NCBI GenBank assembly: GCA_034007745.1
Contig: JAVEQI010000010.1
Location: forward strand, 21,382-85,381
Origin: Desulforapulum sp034007745
Lineage (GTDB): Bacteria > Desulfobacterota > Desulfobacteria > Desulfobacterales > Desulfobacteraceae
Direction of reading: 5' to 3'
DNA: 64,000 bases
A program made the translations under genes and the position numbers. Numbering within the stretch: position 1 is the stretch's first letter; each line of letters starts with the position of its first letter. Under the pieces are notes generated by a model, which did no database searches, had not been told where the DNA came from, and was given only the letters and a program-made list of their open reading frames with translations. Positions 8,966 to 16,780 of this stretch are shown here, piece after piece.

Positions 8966-9021
8966 GGAATGCAGATTAAATAAGACAAGCAATTTCGTTC
9001 ATGTTATTTAATCTGCGTTCC
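8966..9021 (+). repeat. 18-bp inverted repeat (hairpin) upstream of the LOG gene
   Basis: GGAATGCAGATTAAATAA at 8966-8983 pairs with TTATTTAATCTGCGTTCC at 9004-9021; the single mismatch is a U-G pair if the + strand is transcribed. The loop is 20 nt. It sits about 100 nt before the next + gene in the 362-bp spacer 8761-9122, which otherwise shows nothing. No T-run follows, so it is not a normal terminator. Confidence 0.6.
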
Positions 9022-9122
9022 TTACCATAAAGAGCAAAACAGATACAGTGCTGACAGGATACAGCCGTTAATTCGGCTGTGGTTGTAAACAACAAGACAT
9101 GATATTGCAGGAAAAATCGTTT

Positions 9123-9725
9123 ATGAAAAAAATTTGTGTGTTTTGCGGTTCAAGCCCAGGCTCGATTCCCGAATATGTTCAAATGGCGGAAAAACTTGGA
9201 AAGGCCCTTGCAGAAAACGATATCGGGCTTGTATATGGCGGGGGCAGTGTGGGGATGATGGGCGTTCTTGCCCAATCTGTTGTAAACGAAGGCGGAAGTG
9301 TAACCGGCGTTATCACGGAGCATCTCTTTAAAATGGAAGTGGGATTTACAGAACTTTCCGATCTCAGGATCGTCCAGTCCATGCACGAGAGAAAAGCTCT
9401 GATGGCAGATCTTTCCGACGGATTCATCTCCCTTCCGGGCGGATTCGGAACCATGGACGAGATGTTTGAAATAATCACCTGGGCCCAGCTTGACCTCCAC
9501 CAGAAGCCCTGCGGGTTTCTCAACGTAAACGGATATTACGACAAACTCATCGGATTTATCGATCACATGATCCAGGAAAACTTTATCCACCATACATGCA
9601 GGCCCCTGGTCCAGGTGGATGATAACCCGGAAGGGCTGCTTGAGAAATTTTACAACTACACAGCATTGCCCACACACAAGGGCGAATGGAGCAAGCAGAT
9701 TGCCGCCAACCTGTGCATGGGATAA
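9123..9725 (+). CDS. LOG-family protein (TIGR00730; Rossmann-fold nucleotide phosphoribohydrolase)
   Basis: 200 aa. LOG proteins release nucleobase from (cytokinin) nucleoside 5'-monophosphates. Seen: MKKICVFCGSSPG at the start, GLVYGGGSVGMMG, the MHERKALM segment and the catalytic PGGFGTMDE. The frame is open to 9099, but ATG 9123 matches the conserved start and has AGGAAAAAT upstream. It converges on mtaB with a 5-nt gap. The family is clear; the true bacterial substrate is not. Confidence 0.92.
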   Translation: MKKICVFCGSSPGSIPEYVQMAEKLGKALAENDIGLVYGGGSVGMMGVLAQSVVNEGGSVTGVITEHLFKMEVGFTELSDLRIVQSMHERKALMADLSDGFISLPGGFGTMDEMFEIITWAQLDLHQKPCGFLNVNGYYDKLIGFIDHMIQENFIHHTCRPLVQVDDNPEGLLEKFYNYTALPTHKGEWSKQIAANLCMG

Positions 9726-9730
9726 TCGAA

Positions 9731-11041
9731 TTAAGTAAGATGTCCCAGAATTTGTCCATCAGCATCAGCACGATCGACAATCAAATCAACCGCACAGCGT
9801 TTCAGATCATCCCCGCCTTTGACCAGGAGGGTCAGATAGTTGGAGGTGACCGCCTTGAGCATGCCAGTGCGGTCGTCCCGCCGCTCCTGGATCACCGCAT
9901 TAAGCCTGCTGCCAACGTTTCCCAGCTCAAAGGCCCGGCGTTTTTCCCTGCCAAGGGCGCGCATGGCGGCGCACCTCTGCTTTAAAATCTCCGATTCTAC
10001 CCTGTCTGGGAAATCAAAGGCCGGGGTCCCTTTTCTCGGGGAGAATGGAAACACGTGGAGATAGGAGATGGGAAGACCGGCTATCAGCTCATGGGTACGT
10101 TCAAAGGCCCTGGTTGATTCGCCGGGAAATCCCTGGAGCAGATCTACCCCCAGGGCGGCCCGGGGCATGGCTTCGTGGACCTTGAGGACGAGCTCCCTGA
10201 AATAGCCCGTGTCATAGGGTCTGCCCATTCTCTTCAAGATGCCGTCGTCCCCGCTCTGGAGGGGGATGTGAAGATGATCGCAGATCATGGAATGGGCCGC
10301 TGCAAGGTCGATGATTTCGTCACTCAGCTCCATGGGTTCAATGGAACTGATCCTGATTCTGTGGATGAACGAGGTTTCAACAATGGTTTTGACAAGGTTG
10401 AAAAACGAGCTTGGTTCGGGAAGATCAGCACCCCAGGCACCCGTGTGAATGCCCGTGATTATTACCTCCTTGTAACCCTGTTCGTGGAGATGGTTAAGAT
10501 GGGCCAGCACATCTTCCATGGGCATGCTCCTGCTTCTTCCCCTGGCATAGGGAACAATGCAGTAGGAACAAAAGGCGTTGCACCCGTCCTGGATCTTTAA
10601 GTAGGCCCGGGTCATGTTGCCGGTCACAGCAGGGTCAAACCCCTGAAAGTCGGTTAACGAGCAAAAGGGCTTGTCAGGCGGTGGCAGAAAAGGAGCTCCC
10701 TGGCCCAATGCGATGACGGCCTCGGCAATTTTGAATTTATCCCCATGGCCGACCACATGATCGACATTCTCTATTTTGCCCACAAGTTCGGGAGCTGTCT
10801 GGGCGTGGCATCCGGTGACTATGACCCTTGCCCTGGGATTGGTGCGGATGATGCTTCGAGTCGCCTGGCGGGACTGCATGGCCGCCCTTGAGGTGACGGC
10901 ACAGGTGTTGACGATGCAGACAGAGGCCTGCTCAACCGCATCCACCCGGGTCCAGCCGTGCTTGATCAGGACAGTTGCGATTCCATCGGACTCATACTGG
11001 TTTACCTTGCAGCCAAGAGTTGTGATGTAAAAAGAGTTCAT
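9731..11041 (-). CDS. mtaB: MtaB tRNA threonylcarbamoyladenosine 2-methylthiotransferase
   Basis: 436 aa radical SAM methylthiotransferase that converts t6A37 to ms2t6A37 in tRNA. Domains: N-terminal MTTase with cluster cysteines in TLGCKVNQYE (about 10), NTCAVTS (about 46) and VTGCHAQ (about 78); radical SAM core with CNAFCSYCIVPYARG (about 145); C-terminal TRAM domain. The CKVNQYESD signature separates MtaB from MiaB and RimO. ATG 11041 overlaps the mnmA stop as ATGA, so it is translationally coupled to a second tRNA sulfuration enzyme. Confidence 0.94.
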   Translation of the reverse strand: MNSFYITTLGCKVNQYESDGIATVLIKHGWTRVDAVEQASVCIVNTCAVTSRAAMQSRQATRSIIRTNPRARVIVTGCHAQTAPELVGKIENVDHVVGHGDKFKIAEAVIALGQGAPFLPPPDKPFCSLTDFQGFDPAVTGNMTRAYLKIQDGCNAFCSYCIVPYARGRSRSMPMEDVLAHLNHLHEQGYKEVIITGIHTGAWGADLPEPSSFFNLVKTIVETSFIHRIRISSIEPMELSDEIIDLAAAHSMICDHLHIPLQSGDDGILKRMGRPYDTGYFRELVLKVHEAMPRAALGVDLLQGFPGESTRAFERTHELIAGLPISYLHVFPFSPRKGTPAFDFPDRVESEILKQRCAAMRALGREKRRAFELGNVGSRLNAVIQERRDDRTGMLKAVTSNYLTLLVKGGDDLKRCAVDLIVDRADADGQILGHLT

Positions 11042-12060
11042 TGAATTATTCCAGCTCCAAGGACCTGTTCGTCCCTGTAGAAAACAGCCACCTGACCGGG
11101 GGTAACGGCCGGCTGGGGCTCGTCAAAGACAAGGGCTGCATGGTCGTTTTTGATGGTCACAACCGATGGTACCCCCTCGTGGCTGTATCGTATTTTAACG
11201 GTTACCCTCTGGCTTGAATCTGGGGGGGCCGTGATCCAGTTCAGATCACCCAGGACGGCTTCGGTGGTGTAGAGGTCTTTTTTCCCACCCACCACAAGGG
11301 TATTGTTCGCAATATCGATGGTCTTGACATAGTAGGGCTCGGGCCCGGGACTGTTGAGGCCCCGCCTCTGTCCGACGGTGTAACAGTGCAGGCCCCTGTG
11401 GCGGCCTACCTGTCTGCCGTCAGCAAGGACGATGGCCCCGGGAGATGGGGGCAATGAAAGCCGGGACTGCACGAACTCTGGGAATCCGGATTCTCCGATA
11501 AAGCAGATATCCTGGCTCTCCGTCTGGTCGCAGGGCACAAGACTGTTTTCCAGGGCAATCTCCCGCACCCGGGCCTTGGTGAGCTGCCCAAGGGGAAAGA
11601 GGGCCCGTTTGAGTTGATCCCGGGTGAGCATGGCCAGAAAATAAGACTGATCCTTGACCGGATCCACCCCCCGCACAAGTTCAACACCTTGATCTTCTCC
11701 GGTCCTGATTCGGGCATAGTGCCCGGTTGCTATCCTTCCTGCCCCCAGCTCCTTTGCCCTCTTTGCTACAAGGCCAAACTTTATCGTTTGATTGCAGATG
11801 ATGCAGGGATTGGGAGTCTTTCCCCGAGAATAGGTCTCAACAAAATAATCCACCACCCGGGCCTTAAATTCAGCGCTCAGGTCCATGGAATGGATTTTTA
11901 TGTCAAGCTGATCTTCGATGGATGGGAGGTCAACCTCTTTTGATTCAAAGCCTGTGGTAAAATGAATGCCCACAAGATCATGACCCTGCTCTTTTAAAAG
12001 ATGGGCCGCAACAAGGGAATCGACCCCGCCGCTCAAGGCTATGGCTGTCAGAGCGCTCAC
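11038..12060 (-). CDS. mnmA: MnmA tRNA-specific 2-thiouridylase
   Basis: 340 aa. Adds sulfur to U34 of tRNA Lys/Glu/Gln. Seen: PP-loop IALSGGVDSLVAAHLL, the first catalytic Cys in TPNPCIICN (about 86), ATGHYAR, DPVKDQSYFL, the second catalytic Cys in ESQDICFIG (about 185) and the C-terminal beta-barrel with GLHCYTVGQRRGL. Both active Cys are present, so it is not of the single-Cys or cluster-binding type. GTG 12060 overlaps the upstream stop as GTGA. Flanked by a NIL ferredoxin and mtaB in one coupled operon. Confidence 0.95.
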   Translation of the reverse strand: MSALTAIALSGGVDSLVAAHLLKEQGHDLVGIHFTTGFESKEVDLPSIEDQLDIKIHSMDLSAEFKARVVDYFVETYSRGKTPNPCIICNQTIKFGLVAKRAKELGAGRIATGHYARIRTGEDQGVELVRGVDPVKDQSYFLAMLTRDQLKRALFPLGQLTKARVREIALENSLVPCDQTESQDICFIGESGFPEFVQSRLSLPPSPGAIVLADGRQVGRHRGLHCYTVGQRRGLNSPGPEPYYVKTIDIANNTLVVGGKKDLYTTEAVLGDLNWITAPPDSSQRVTVKIRYSHEGVPSVVTIKNDHAALVFDEPQPAVTPGQVAVFYRDEQVLGAGIIQ

Positions 12061-12488
12061 GGAAGGATCGATTCAGCATCCTTGGAAAACAGGCCCATGG
12101 CCCGGGTCGGGCAGGTGAGAATACAAAGCTCGCAGATGCTGCACTTGTCCCTGTCAAAGATGACCTCCATCTCCGGACGCTTGATCCAGAGAGCTGAGGT
12201 GGGGCATACAGCCGTGCAGGCACCGCAATGGGTACATTTATCCTCATCCCGGAAGATCTCCTGCTCGGCAAAGGAGACCCTGACGCCCTGGTCCTTTAAA
12301 AAACGGACACCTCTCTTGTAATTTTCCCGGGTGCCGCTCACCTCAAGCACCATGATCCCATCCTCCTTGGTTGAAAATTTTGCACCAAGGATGTTGAAAA
12401 TCAGGTCATAATCCTTTGCAAGATAGCAGACCACGGCGTTGTGGGACATAACCGGTGGAAAGTTGAGAATTAAAATTTTTGAGTACAC
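12057..12488 (-). CDS. NIL-domain 2x[4Fe-4S] ferredoxin
   Basis: 143 aa. The first 75 residues match the NIL domain (LNFPPVMSHNAVVCYLAKDYDL then ILGAKFSTKEDGIMVLEVSG), known from methionine-transporter ATPases and sulfur-handling ferredoxins. The C-terminal half carries two CxxCxxCxxxCP motifs (CTHCGACTAVCP and CSICELCILTCP). GTG 12488 has a strong GGAGG. It is the first gene of the operon with mnmA and mtaB, both sulfur-inserting tRNA enzymes. Inference: it supplies electrons or sulfur to one of them, as NIL ferredoxins do in archaeal sulfur metabolism. Confidence 0.88.
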   Translation of the reverse strand: MYSKILILNFPPVMSHNAVVCYLAKDYDLIFNILGAKFSTKEDGIMVLEVSGTRENYKRGVRFLKDQGVRVSFAEQEIFRDEDKCTHCGACTAVCPTSALWIKRPEMEVIFDRDKCSICELCILTCPTRAMGLFSKDAESILP

Positions 12489-12614
12489 ACCGTTCCTCCA
12501 AGGTTAAAACATATGGCAAATACTACCATTTCTGTCTCTATAAAAGGATTAATCTAAGCAAAATCCAATCCCCGGTCAAGACTTATCTTGATCATCCCTA
12601 AGTTTGTTCCAACC

Positions 12615-12905
12615 TTATCTGGTCAGCCCCAGCTGTCCCTGATTTACCTTGTTGACATACTTTCCCTTAACGACCTGCACCGTCGCAATTCGCTTATCGC
12701 AGGAAGGACAGTGGATGTCAGTACCTGTCTCTGAGTAGTCATTTATAAATATGCCGGTATAGTCTTCTGTAATGCGGTCCCGATGAATCTTCAACAACCT
12801 TCTTCCCGGTCCTTTTTTATATTTCACTAACTTTTGCCCGCACCGGCAATAAACTGTAAGAATCTTGTATTTGGTCAGCCTCTTTAATTTGGTAAGCTTC
12901 TTCAA
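12615..12905 (-). CDS. Small conserved zinc-ribbon protein of unknown function
   Basis: About 96 aa. Contains CRCGQKLVKYKKG, a HRDRITEDYTGIF stretch and CPSCDKRIATVQ: four cysteines in CxC...CxxC arrangement, likely a zinc ribbon. I recognise this as a small family common in Deltaproteobacteria, but no function is known to me. The frame is open to a TTG at 12938; the TTG at 12905 has AAAGG 8 nt upstream and is preferred. The basic LTKLKRLTKYK N-terminus may be partly untranslated. Confidence 0.7.
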   Translation of the reverse strand: MKKLTKLKRLTKYKILTVYCRCGQKLVKYKKGPGRRLLKIHRDRITEDYTGIFINDYSETGTDIHCPSCDKRIATVQVVKGKYVNKVNQGQLGLTR

Positions 12906-13093
12906 TAGAAAAACCTTTCTGTTTTGGTTGAAAATCAATTACCGCAGACACCCGCATTTATCGAACCAGTTTCTAAGGGCCATGGCCCTAACCTCGGTCA
13001 ATCCGCAACGCATCAACGGAAATATTACTTTCAAATTCTTGAACCGTTAAAAAGAAGCAGGTTCTTGCTGTCCGGTTCACCCAATTGTTCGTT

Positions 13094-13351
13094 TCAGCTA
13101 TATATGTTTTTACGATATCCAACTTTGACAATCCAAATGGAAACTTCGTCATCTTGAATGGAATAGATAATACGATATCTGCCGTATCTTAAACGATATT
13201 TTTCCTGGCCACTTAGTTTTTTGCACCCAGACTGATGCGGATTCTCACCGAGAGATTCAATACAGGCAAGAATTTTTGTCAAATCCTTATCAGGTATTGA
13301 TTTAAAATCTTTCCAAACCGAAGACTTGAAAAAAATTTTATATGCGACCAT
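13094..13351 (-). CDS. relE: RelE/ParE-family mRNA interferase toxin
   Basis: 85 aa. Typical RelE fold sequence: KIFFKSSVWKDFKSIPDKDL, helix ILACIESLGENPHQSGCKKL, then YRLRYGRYRIIYSIQDDEVSIWIVKVGYRKNIY with the basic catalytic surface (R, R, K, R). These toxins cleave mRNA on the ribosome and are held by the partner antitoxin. ATG 13351 overlaps the antitoxin gene by 14 nt, the usual antitoxin-first layout. The target is inferred from the family only. Confidence 0.9.
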   Translation of the reverse strand: MVAYKIFFKSSVWKDFKSIPDKDLTKILACIESLGENPHQSGCKKLSGQEKYRLRYGRYRIIYSIQDDEVSIWIVKVGYRKNIYS

Positions 13352-13571
13352 CTTTTTTCAGCCTCTTAACCATTTGATCGTAGCTGATCAATGGCTCATC
13401 AGCTCTTTCATCAAAGGCAGAAAGATCCTCAGCATCCTCAGCAAGTGCTTCTCTCAATGCTTCATTGATTATCTCTGACATAGAGCGTGATGTTTCAAGA
13501 GATTTTAATCGTAATGCCTTATGAAGAACTGGTTCCAAGTAAATGGTCGAACGCTTTAATAATGCTGACAT
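13338..13571 (-). CDS. Antitoxin of the RelE pair, ribbon-helix-helix type
   Basis: 77 aa. The N-terminal KRSTIYLEPVLHKALRLKSLETSRSMSEIINEAL looks like a ribbon-helix-helix DNA-binding domain; the acidic tail (EDAEDLSAFDERADEPLIS) is the likely toxin-wrapping part. It probably autoregulates through the GACGT/ACGTC half-sites just upstream at 13608-13628. It overlaps the toxin gene start. Confidence 0.88.
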   Translation of the reverse strand: MSALLKRSTIYLEPVLHKALRLKSLETSRSMSEIINEALREALAEDAEDLSAFDERADEPLISYDQMVKRLKKDGRI

Positions 13572-13607
13572 AATTTCACCCCCCTAAATTTTTATTTTAG
13601 CATTATA

Positions 13608-13628
13608 GCGTCATGACGTTTTAACGTC
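13608..13628. promoter_or_regulatory. Palindromic operator upstream of the toxin-antitoxin pair
   Basis: CGTCATGACG (13609-13618) is a perfect palindrome and overlaps GACGTTTTAACGTC (13615-13628), an inverted repeat with a 4-nt centre. Together they give alternating GACGT/ACGTC half-sites 37-60 nt before the antitoxin ATG, where RHH antitoxins usually bind. Assignment as an operator is inferred. Confidence 0.65.
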
Positions 13629-13732
13629 AAGGTTTTGGAAACGAATATTCAAAGTCACTTACGTCACCGGGATCTTGAAGAAGGATTCCGATAAGTCTAC
13701 AGCAATTCTCATTATGAAATGTCAGCGTTGGG

Positions 13733-13819
13733 GGCGGCGGCCAGTGTCTCCTTGCTGAACATCAAGAAACAAAGGGGATCAGATTTTCTTCGTTCAGCAA
13801 GGGGACACTGGCTGCTGCC
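13733..13819 (+). ncRNA. Covarying hairpin element, copy 1
   Basis: A 28-bp stem (13733-13760 with 13792-13819), an asymmetric internal loop, a 6-bp AAGAAA/TTTCTT stem and the apical loop CAAAGGGGATCAGAT. The stem has only G-U wobbles and no true mismatch when the + strand is read as RNA. A further outer pairing AGCAATTCTCATT (13701) with AATGAGAATTGCT (13836) encloses it. A second copy at 23833-23919 shows compensatory changes. It lies 86 nt before the next + gene, in the 333-bp spacer 13572-13904. Confidence 0.72.
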
Positions 13820-13904
13820 TATAGGAGAGAGTCAAAATGAGAATTGCTGACAAGTCTAATTTTAAGTTGCAAAACCACCCGGAATTAGGCATAAGACAGG
13901 GATC

Positions 13905-14777
13905 ATGACACATTGGTACGAACCCACGAACTTTTCTACATGGCTCAGGAGAACCCTGTCCATGTTTAACCTGGTGCTCTTTTTCCTGGTGGCTGCCGTT
14001 GTTTTTTCCGAATTGAGATTCGACTGGGGCGAACAGCTCCTGGGCAGATATCTTGCCTCAACCAATGCCCTTCGACCGGAAACAGGTATCATCTGGACGA
14101 CCGGGAACCAGACCCAGCGGGCCCACACCCACCTCGACACCATCGTGACCGAACGCCAGGACCAGGCAAGAGTTGCCCGGGAGGCGACATCGTTTGTCCA
14201 GCTTGCCCAGGTGGTGCTTCCCGGCCAGTGGACAGGTCTTGACAGGGAGAGATTCAAGGCCCTCTACCTTGACCTGCCCCAAGACGCTGCTGCTGCCCTG
14301 ATCCCTCCTGTCGAGCTTGTCTGGCTGTTTGGAACTCCGGGCCTCACCCGGATTTTCTGCCAGGGCAAGACCGAGGGGCTTGAAATCTACTTCCTGGATT
14401 CCGACAACCGGGTTATACGGCAGATTGACCTGGATCACCGATTCCTCGCCAGCCTTGAAAAGGAGGAGAACTTTTTTTCGGAAAGACTTGAGAACATCCC
14501 GGGATTTGCAGGAAGGATCTACCCGGCAGACAGGTTTTTTGCGGCCCTTCTCTCCCTTCCGGCAGAGGTGATACCCGATCTTATCACAACCCCTGAAGTC
14601 CTTTTAAGGGAACGGGGCACCATTGTCCGGGCCGGCATCTGGAACGAGGCAAAATCAGGATATATACGCCTGGGTTTTGAATTCCAGGAAAACGGCGAGA
14701 CCAGGATCATTCTTGTCAGGGCCAGGGAATGGGCTGTGTGGCGGATCAGCATGGCCCTGACCCGGGGGGAACAATGA
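13905..14777 (+). CDS. Hypothetical membrane-anchored protein preceding a PBP1
   Basis: 290 aa, no family recognised. One N-terminal membrane span (about residues 19-37, SMFNLVLFFLVAAVVFSEL) then a periplasmic domain with many aromatic and acidic residues (GIIWTTGNQTQRAHTHLDTI, PPVELVWLFGTPGL, IYPADRFFAAL). Its stop overlaps the PBP1 ATG as ATGA, and the PBP1 in turn overlaps a SPOR protein gene, so the three are made together. Inference: a periplasmic partner or regulator of the glycan polymerase, in the way LpoA/LpoB act in E. coli, though no sequence similarity to those is seen. Confidence 0.8.
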   Translation: MTHWYEPTNFSTWLRRTLSMFNLVLFFLVAAVVFSELRFDWGEQLLGRYLASTNALRPETGIIWTTGNQTQRAHTHLDTIVTERQDQARVAREATSFVQLAQVVLPGQWTGLDRERFKALYLDLPQDAAAALIPPVELVWLFGTPGLTRIFCQGKTEGLEIYFLDSDNRVIRQIDLDHRFLASLEKEENFFSERLENIPGFAGRIYPADRFFAALLSLPAEVIPDLITTPEVLLRERGTIVRAGIWNEAKSGYIRLGFEFQENGETRIILVRAREWAVWRISMALTRGEQ

Positions 14778-16780
14778 GGGGAATCCACCTTATATATCGG
14801 GGCTTACGAGCTACCCTGTACATCAGCTTCATCCTTGCAGCCTTTTTCGTTCTTGCGGCGGGTGGTTTGATTCTTGTTTCGGTCAAGGATCTTCCCCGGG
14901 TTCCAGAGCCCCTGGGAAGGATCATCGATGTCCCCCAGACCGAGGTGTTTGACGCCGCAGGCCAGCGACTTATGACCCTTGGCGGGAGGGAACCTGTGGG
15001 CCTATCCTTTGTCTCCCCCCATTTTATCGATGCAGTGATTGCTACCGAGGATCACCGTTTTTTTGAGCACCATGGAATAAACAAGCTTCGAACAATCAAG
15101 GCCCTGTACGTCACCCTTTTTGAGCCGGGCAGGATACAGGGGGCATCCACCATCACCCAGCAGCTTGCCAAGAATCTTTTTTTCAGCTTTGAAAAAACCT
15201 ATCTCCGAAAATTCAGGGAAATGCTGGTGACCCTGCAGATCGAAGCCACAAGCACCAAACAGGAGATCCTCCACGCCTATATCAACCAGATCCATTTTGG
15301 TGCCGGAGCCCAGGGAATTGAACGTGCGGCCCGGGTTTTTTTCGGCATCCCAGCTTCAGATCTCAACCTCAGCCAGGCAGCACTTTTGGCCGGACTCCCC
15401 AAATCCCCCACCTTGTACAACCCCTTTCGCCATTATGAACGGGCAATTACCCGGCGAAATTTTGTGTTACAGCGCATGGCTGAAGTTGGCCAGATTACCC
15501 GGCAGGAAGCAATCGCCGCCATGGCGATCAGGCCGGAACTTGCGGTCCGAAGGGCCGATTCAAGAACCGGCTCCTATTTTATAGATGCCCTGATTGGCCA
15601 GCTGGTGGGAAAATACGGGGAAGACGTAGTGTTTCATGGTGGAATAAAGATCTATTCCACCCTCGACTCAAAGCTTCAGGCGGCAGCCGATTCAGCGGTT
15701 GCAAAGGGAATGGAACGGCTGGACACGATGATGGAAATAGACAACCAGGACGAGGACCCCCCCCAGGCAGCCCTTGTTGCCATTGATACTGGTTCGGGTG
15801 CGGTCAAGGCTCTTGTGGGGGGAAGGGATTATTTCAAGACCGAATTTAACCGGGCAGTCCAGAGCCATCGAAGGCCTGGGTCGGGGTTCAAGCCCTTTCT
15901 CTACTATTGCGCCTTTAACGAGCTTGGACTCCATCCGGCAACGCTGATGACAGACGAACCAGTAACTATTCAGGTAAAAGGCACTACTGCCTGGAAGCCC
16001 CGGAATTTTGAACGGACATTCCAGGGGGATGTCATCCTGAAACAGGCCTTGACGAGCTCCATAAACACAATTGCAGCCCAGCTTGTGGAACGGACGGGAC
16101 CCGCCAGCGTGATCAGGACAGCCAGACTCTGCGGAATCACAAGTCCCCTTGAGGAGGTCTACTCCATCGCCCTTGGCACCGGCGGGGTAACCCCCCTGGA
16201 AATGGCATCGGCCTTTTCCACCTTTGCCGCCAACGGTATCCGCCATGAACCCTTTATGATACGGCGGGTGGAGGACCCCTTTGGCCGTGTGATCTACGAG
16301 CACATTGCCCAGGGACGAAGGGTGCTCGATGCCGGGACAGCCTTCCAGGTCGTTGATATGATGCGTTCCGTGGTGGATATGGGCAGCGGTAAATCCATTC
16401 GCCAGCTTGGATTTACCCGGCCGGCTGCCGGCAAAACCGGCACCACAGACTCGTTCAACGACGCCTGGTTCACAGGATTTACCCCCTCACTTTCCGTGTC
16501 CGTGTGGACGGGTTTTGACCGGGAGAAAAAGCTTGCAACCAGGACGGGAATGGGAATCACAGGAGGACGGGCCGCCGCACCCATCTGGGCTGATTTCATG
16601 GATCAGGCCCTTAGGAACGAACCCGAACGGGACTTTCCAATTCCCAGGGGAATCCGATTCGAGGCCGTGGATACAAAGACCGGATGCGCCCCAGACACCT
16701 TTGGCGCCGACGACAATGCAGAAATAGTGAGAGTACCACTCAAGGAGAATCAAACCCTCTGCCAGGAGGCCAGACCATGA
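14774..16780 (+). CDS. Class A penicillin-binding protein (PBP1A/1C-like glycosyltransferase-transpeptidase)
   Basis: 668 aa. Single TM near residues 12-35, then a GT51 domain with IATEDHRFFEHHGI (catalytic Glu), GASTITQQLAKNLFF and YINQIHFGAGAQGIERAA, and a transpeptidase domain with RPGSGFK (Ser-x-x-Lys), SSINT (SxN) and GKTGTTDSFNDAWF (KTG). It polymerises and cross-links peptidoglycan at the inner membrane. The frame is open to 14729; ATG 14774 is right because GGGGGG precedes it and it forms ATGA with the upstream stop. Shorter than E. coli PBP1a; the large extra domains are missing. Confidence 0.93.
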   Translation: MRGIHLIYRGLRATLYISFILAAFFVLAAGGLILVSVKDLPRVPEPLGRIIDVPQTEVFDAAGQRLMTLGGREPVGLSFVSPHFIDAVIATEDHRFFEHHGINKLRTIKALYVTLFEPGRIQGASTITQQLAKNLFFSFEKTYLRKFREMLVTLQIEATSTKQEILHAYINQIHFGAGAQGIERAARVFFGIPASDLNLSQAALLAGLPKSPTLYNPFRHYERAITRRNFVLQRMAEVGQITRQEAIAAMAIRPELAVRRADSRTGSYFIDALIGQLVGKYGEDVVFHGGIKIYSTLDSKLQAAADSAVAKGMERLDTMMEIDNQDEDPPQAALVAIDTGSGAVKALVGGRDYFKTEFNRAVQSHRRPGSGFKPFLYYCAFNELGLHPATLMTDEPVTIQVKGTTAWKPRNFERTFQGDVILKQALTSSINTIAAQLVERTGPASVIRTARLCGITSPLEEVYSIALGTGGVTPLEMASAFSTFAANGIRHEPFMIRRVEDPFGRVIYEHIAQGRRVLDAGTAFQVVDMMRSVVDMGSGKSIRQLGFTRPAAGKTGTTDSFNDAWFTGFTPSLSVSVWTGFDREKKLATRTGMGITGGRAAAPIWADFMDQALRNEPERDFPIPRGIRFEAVDTKTGCAPDTFGADDNAEIVRVPLKENQTLCQEARP

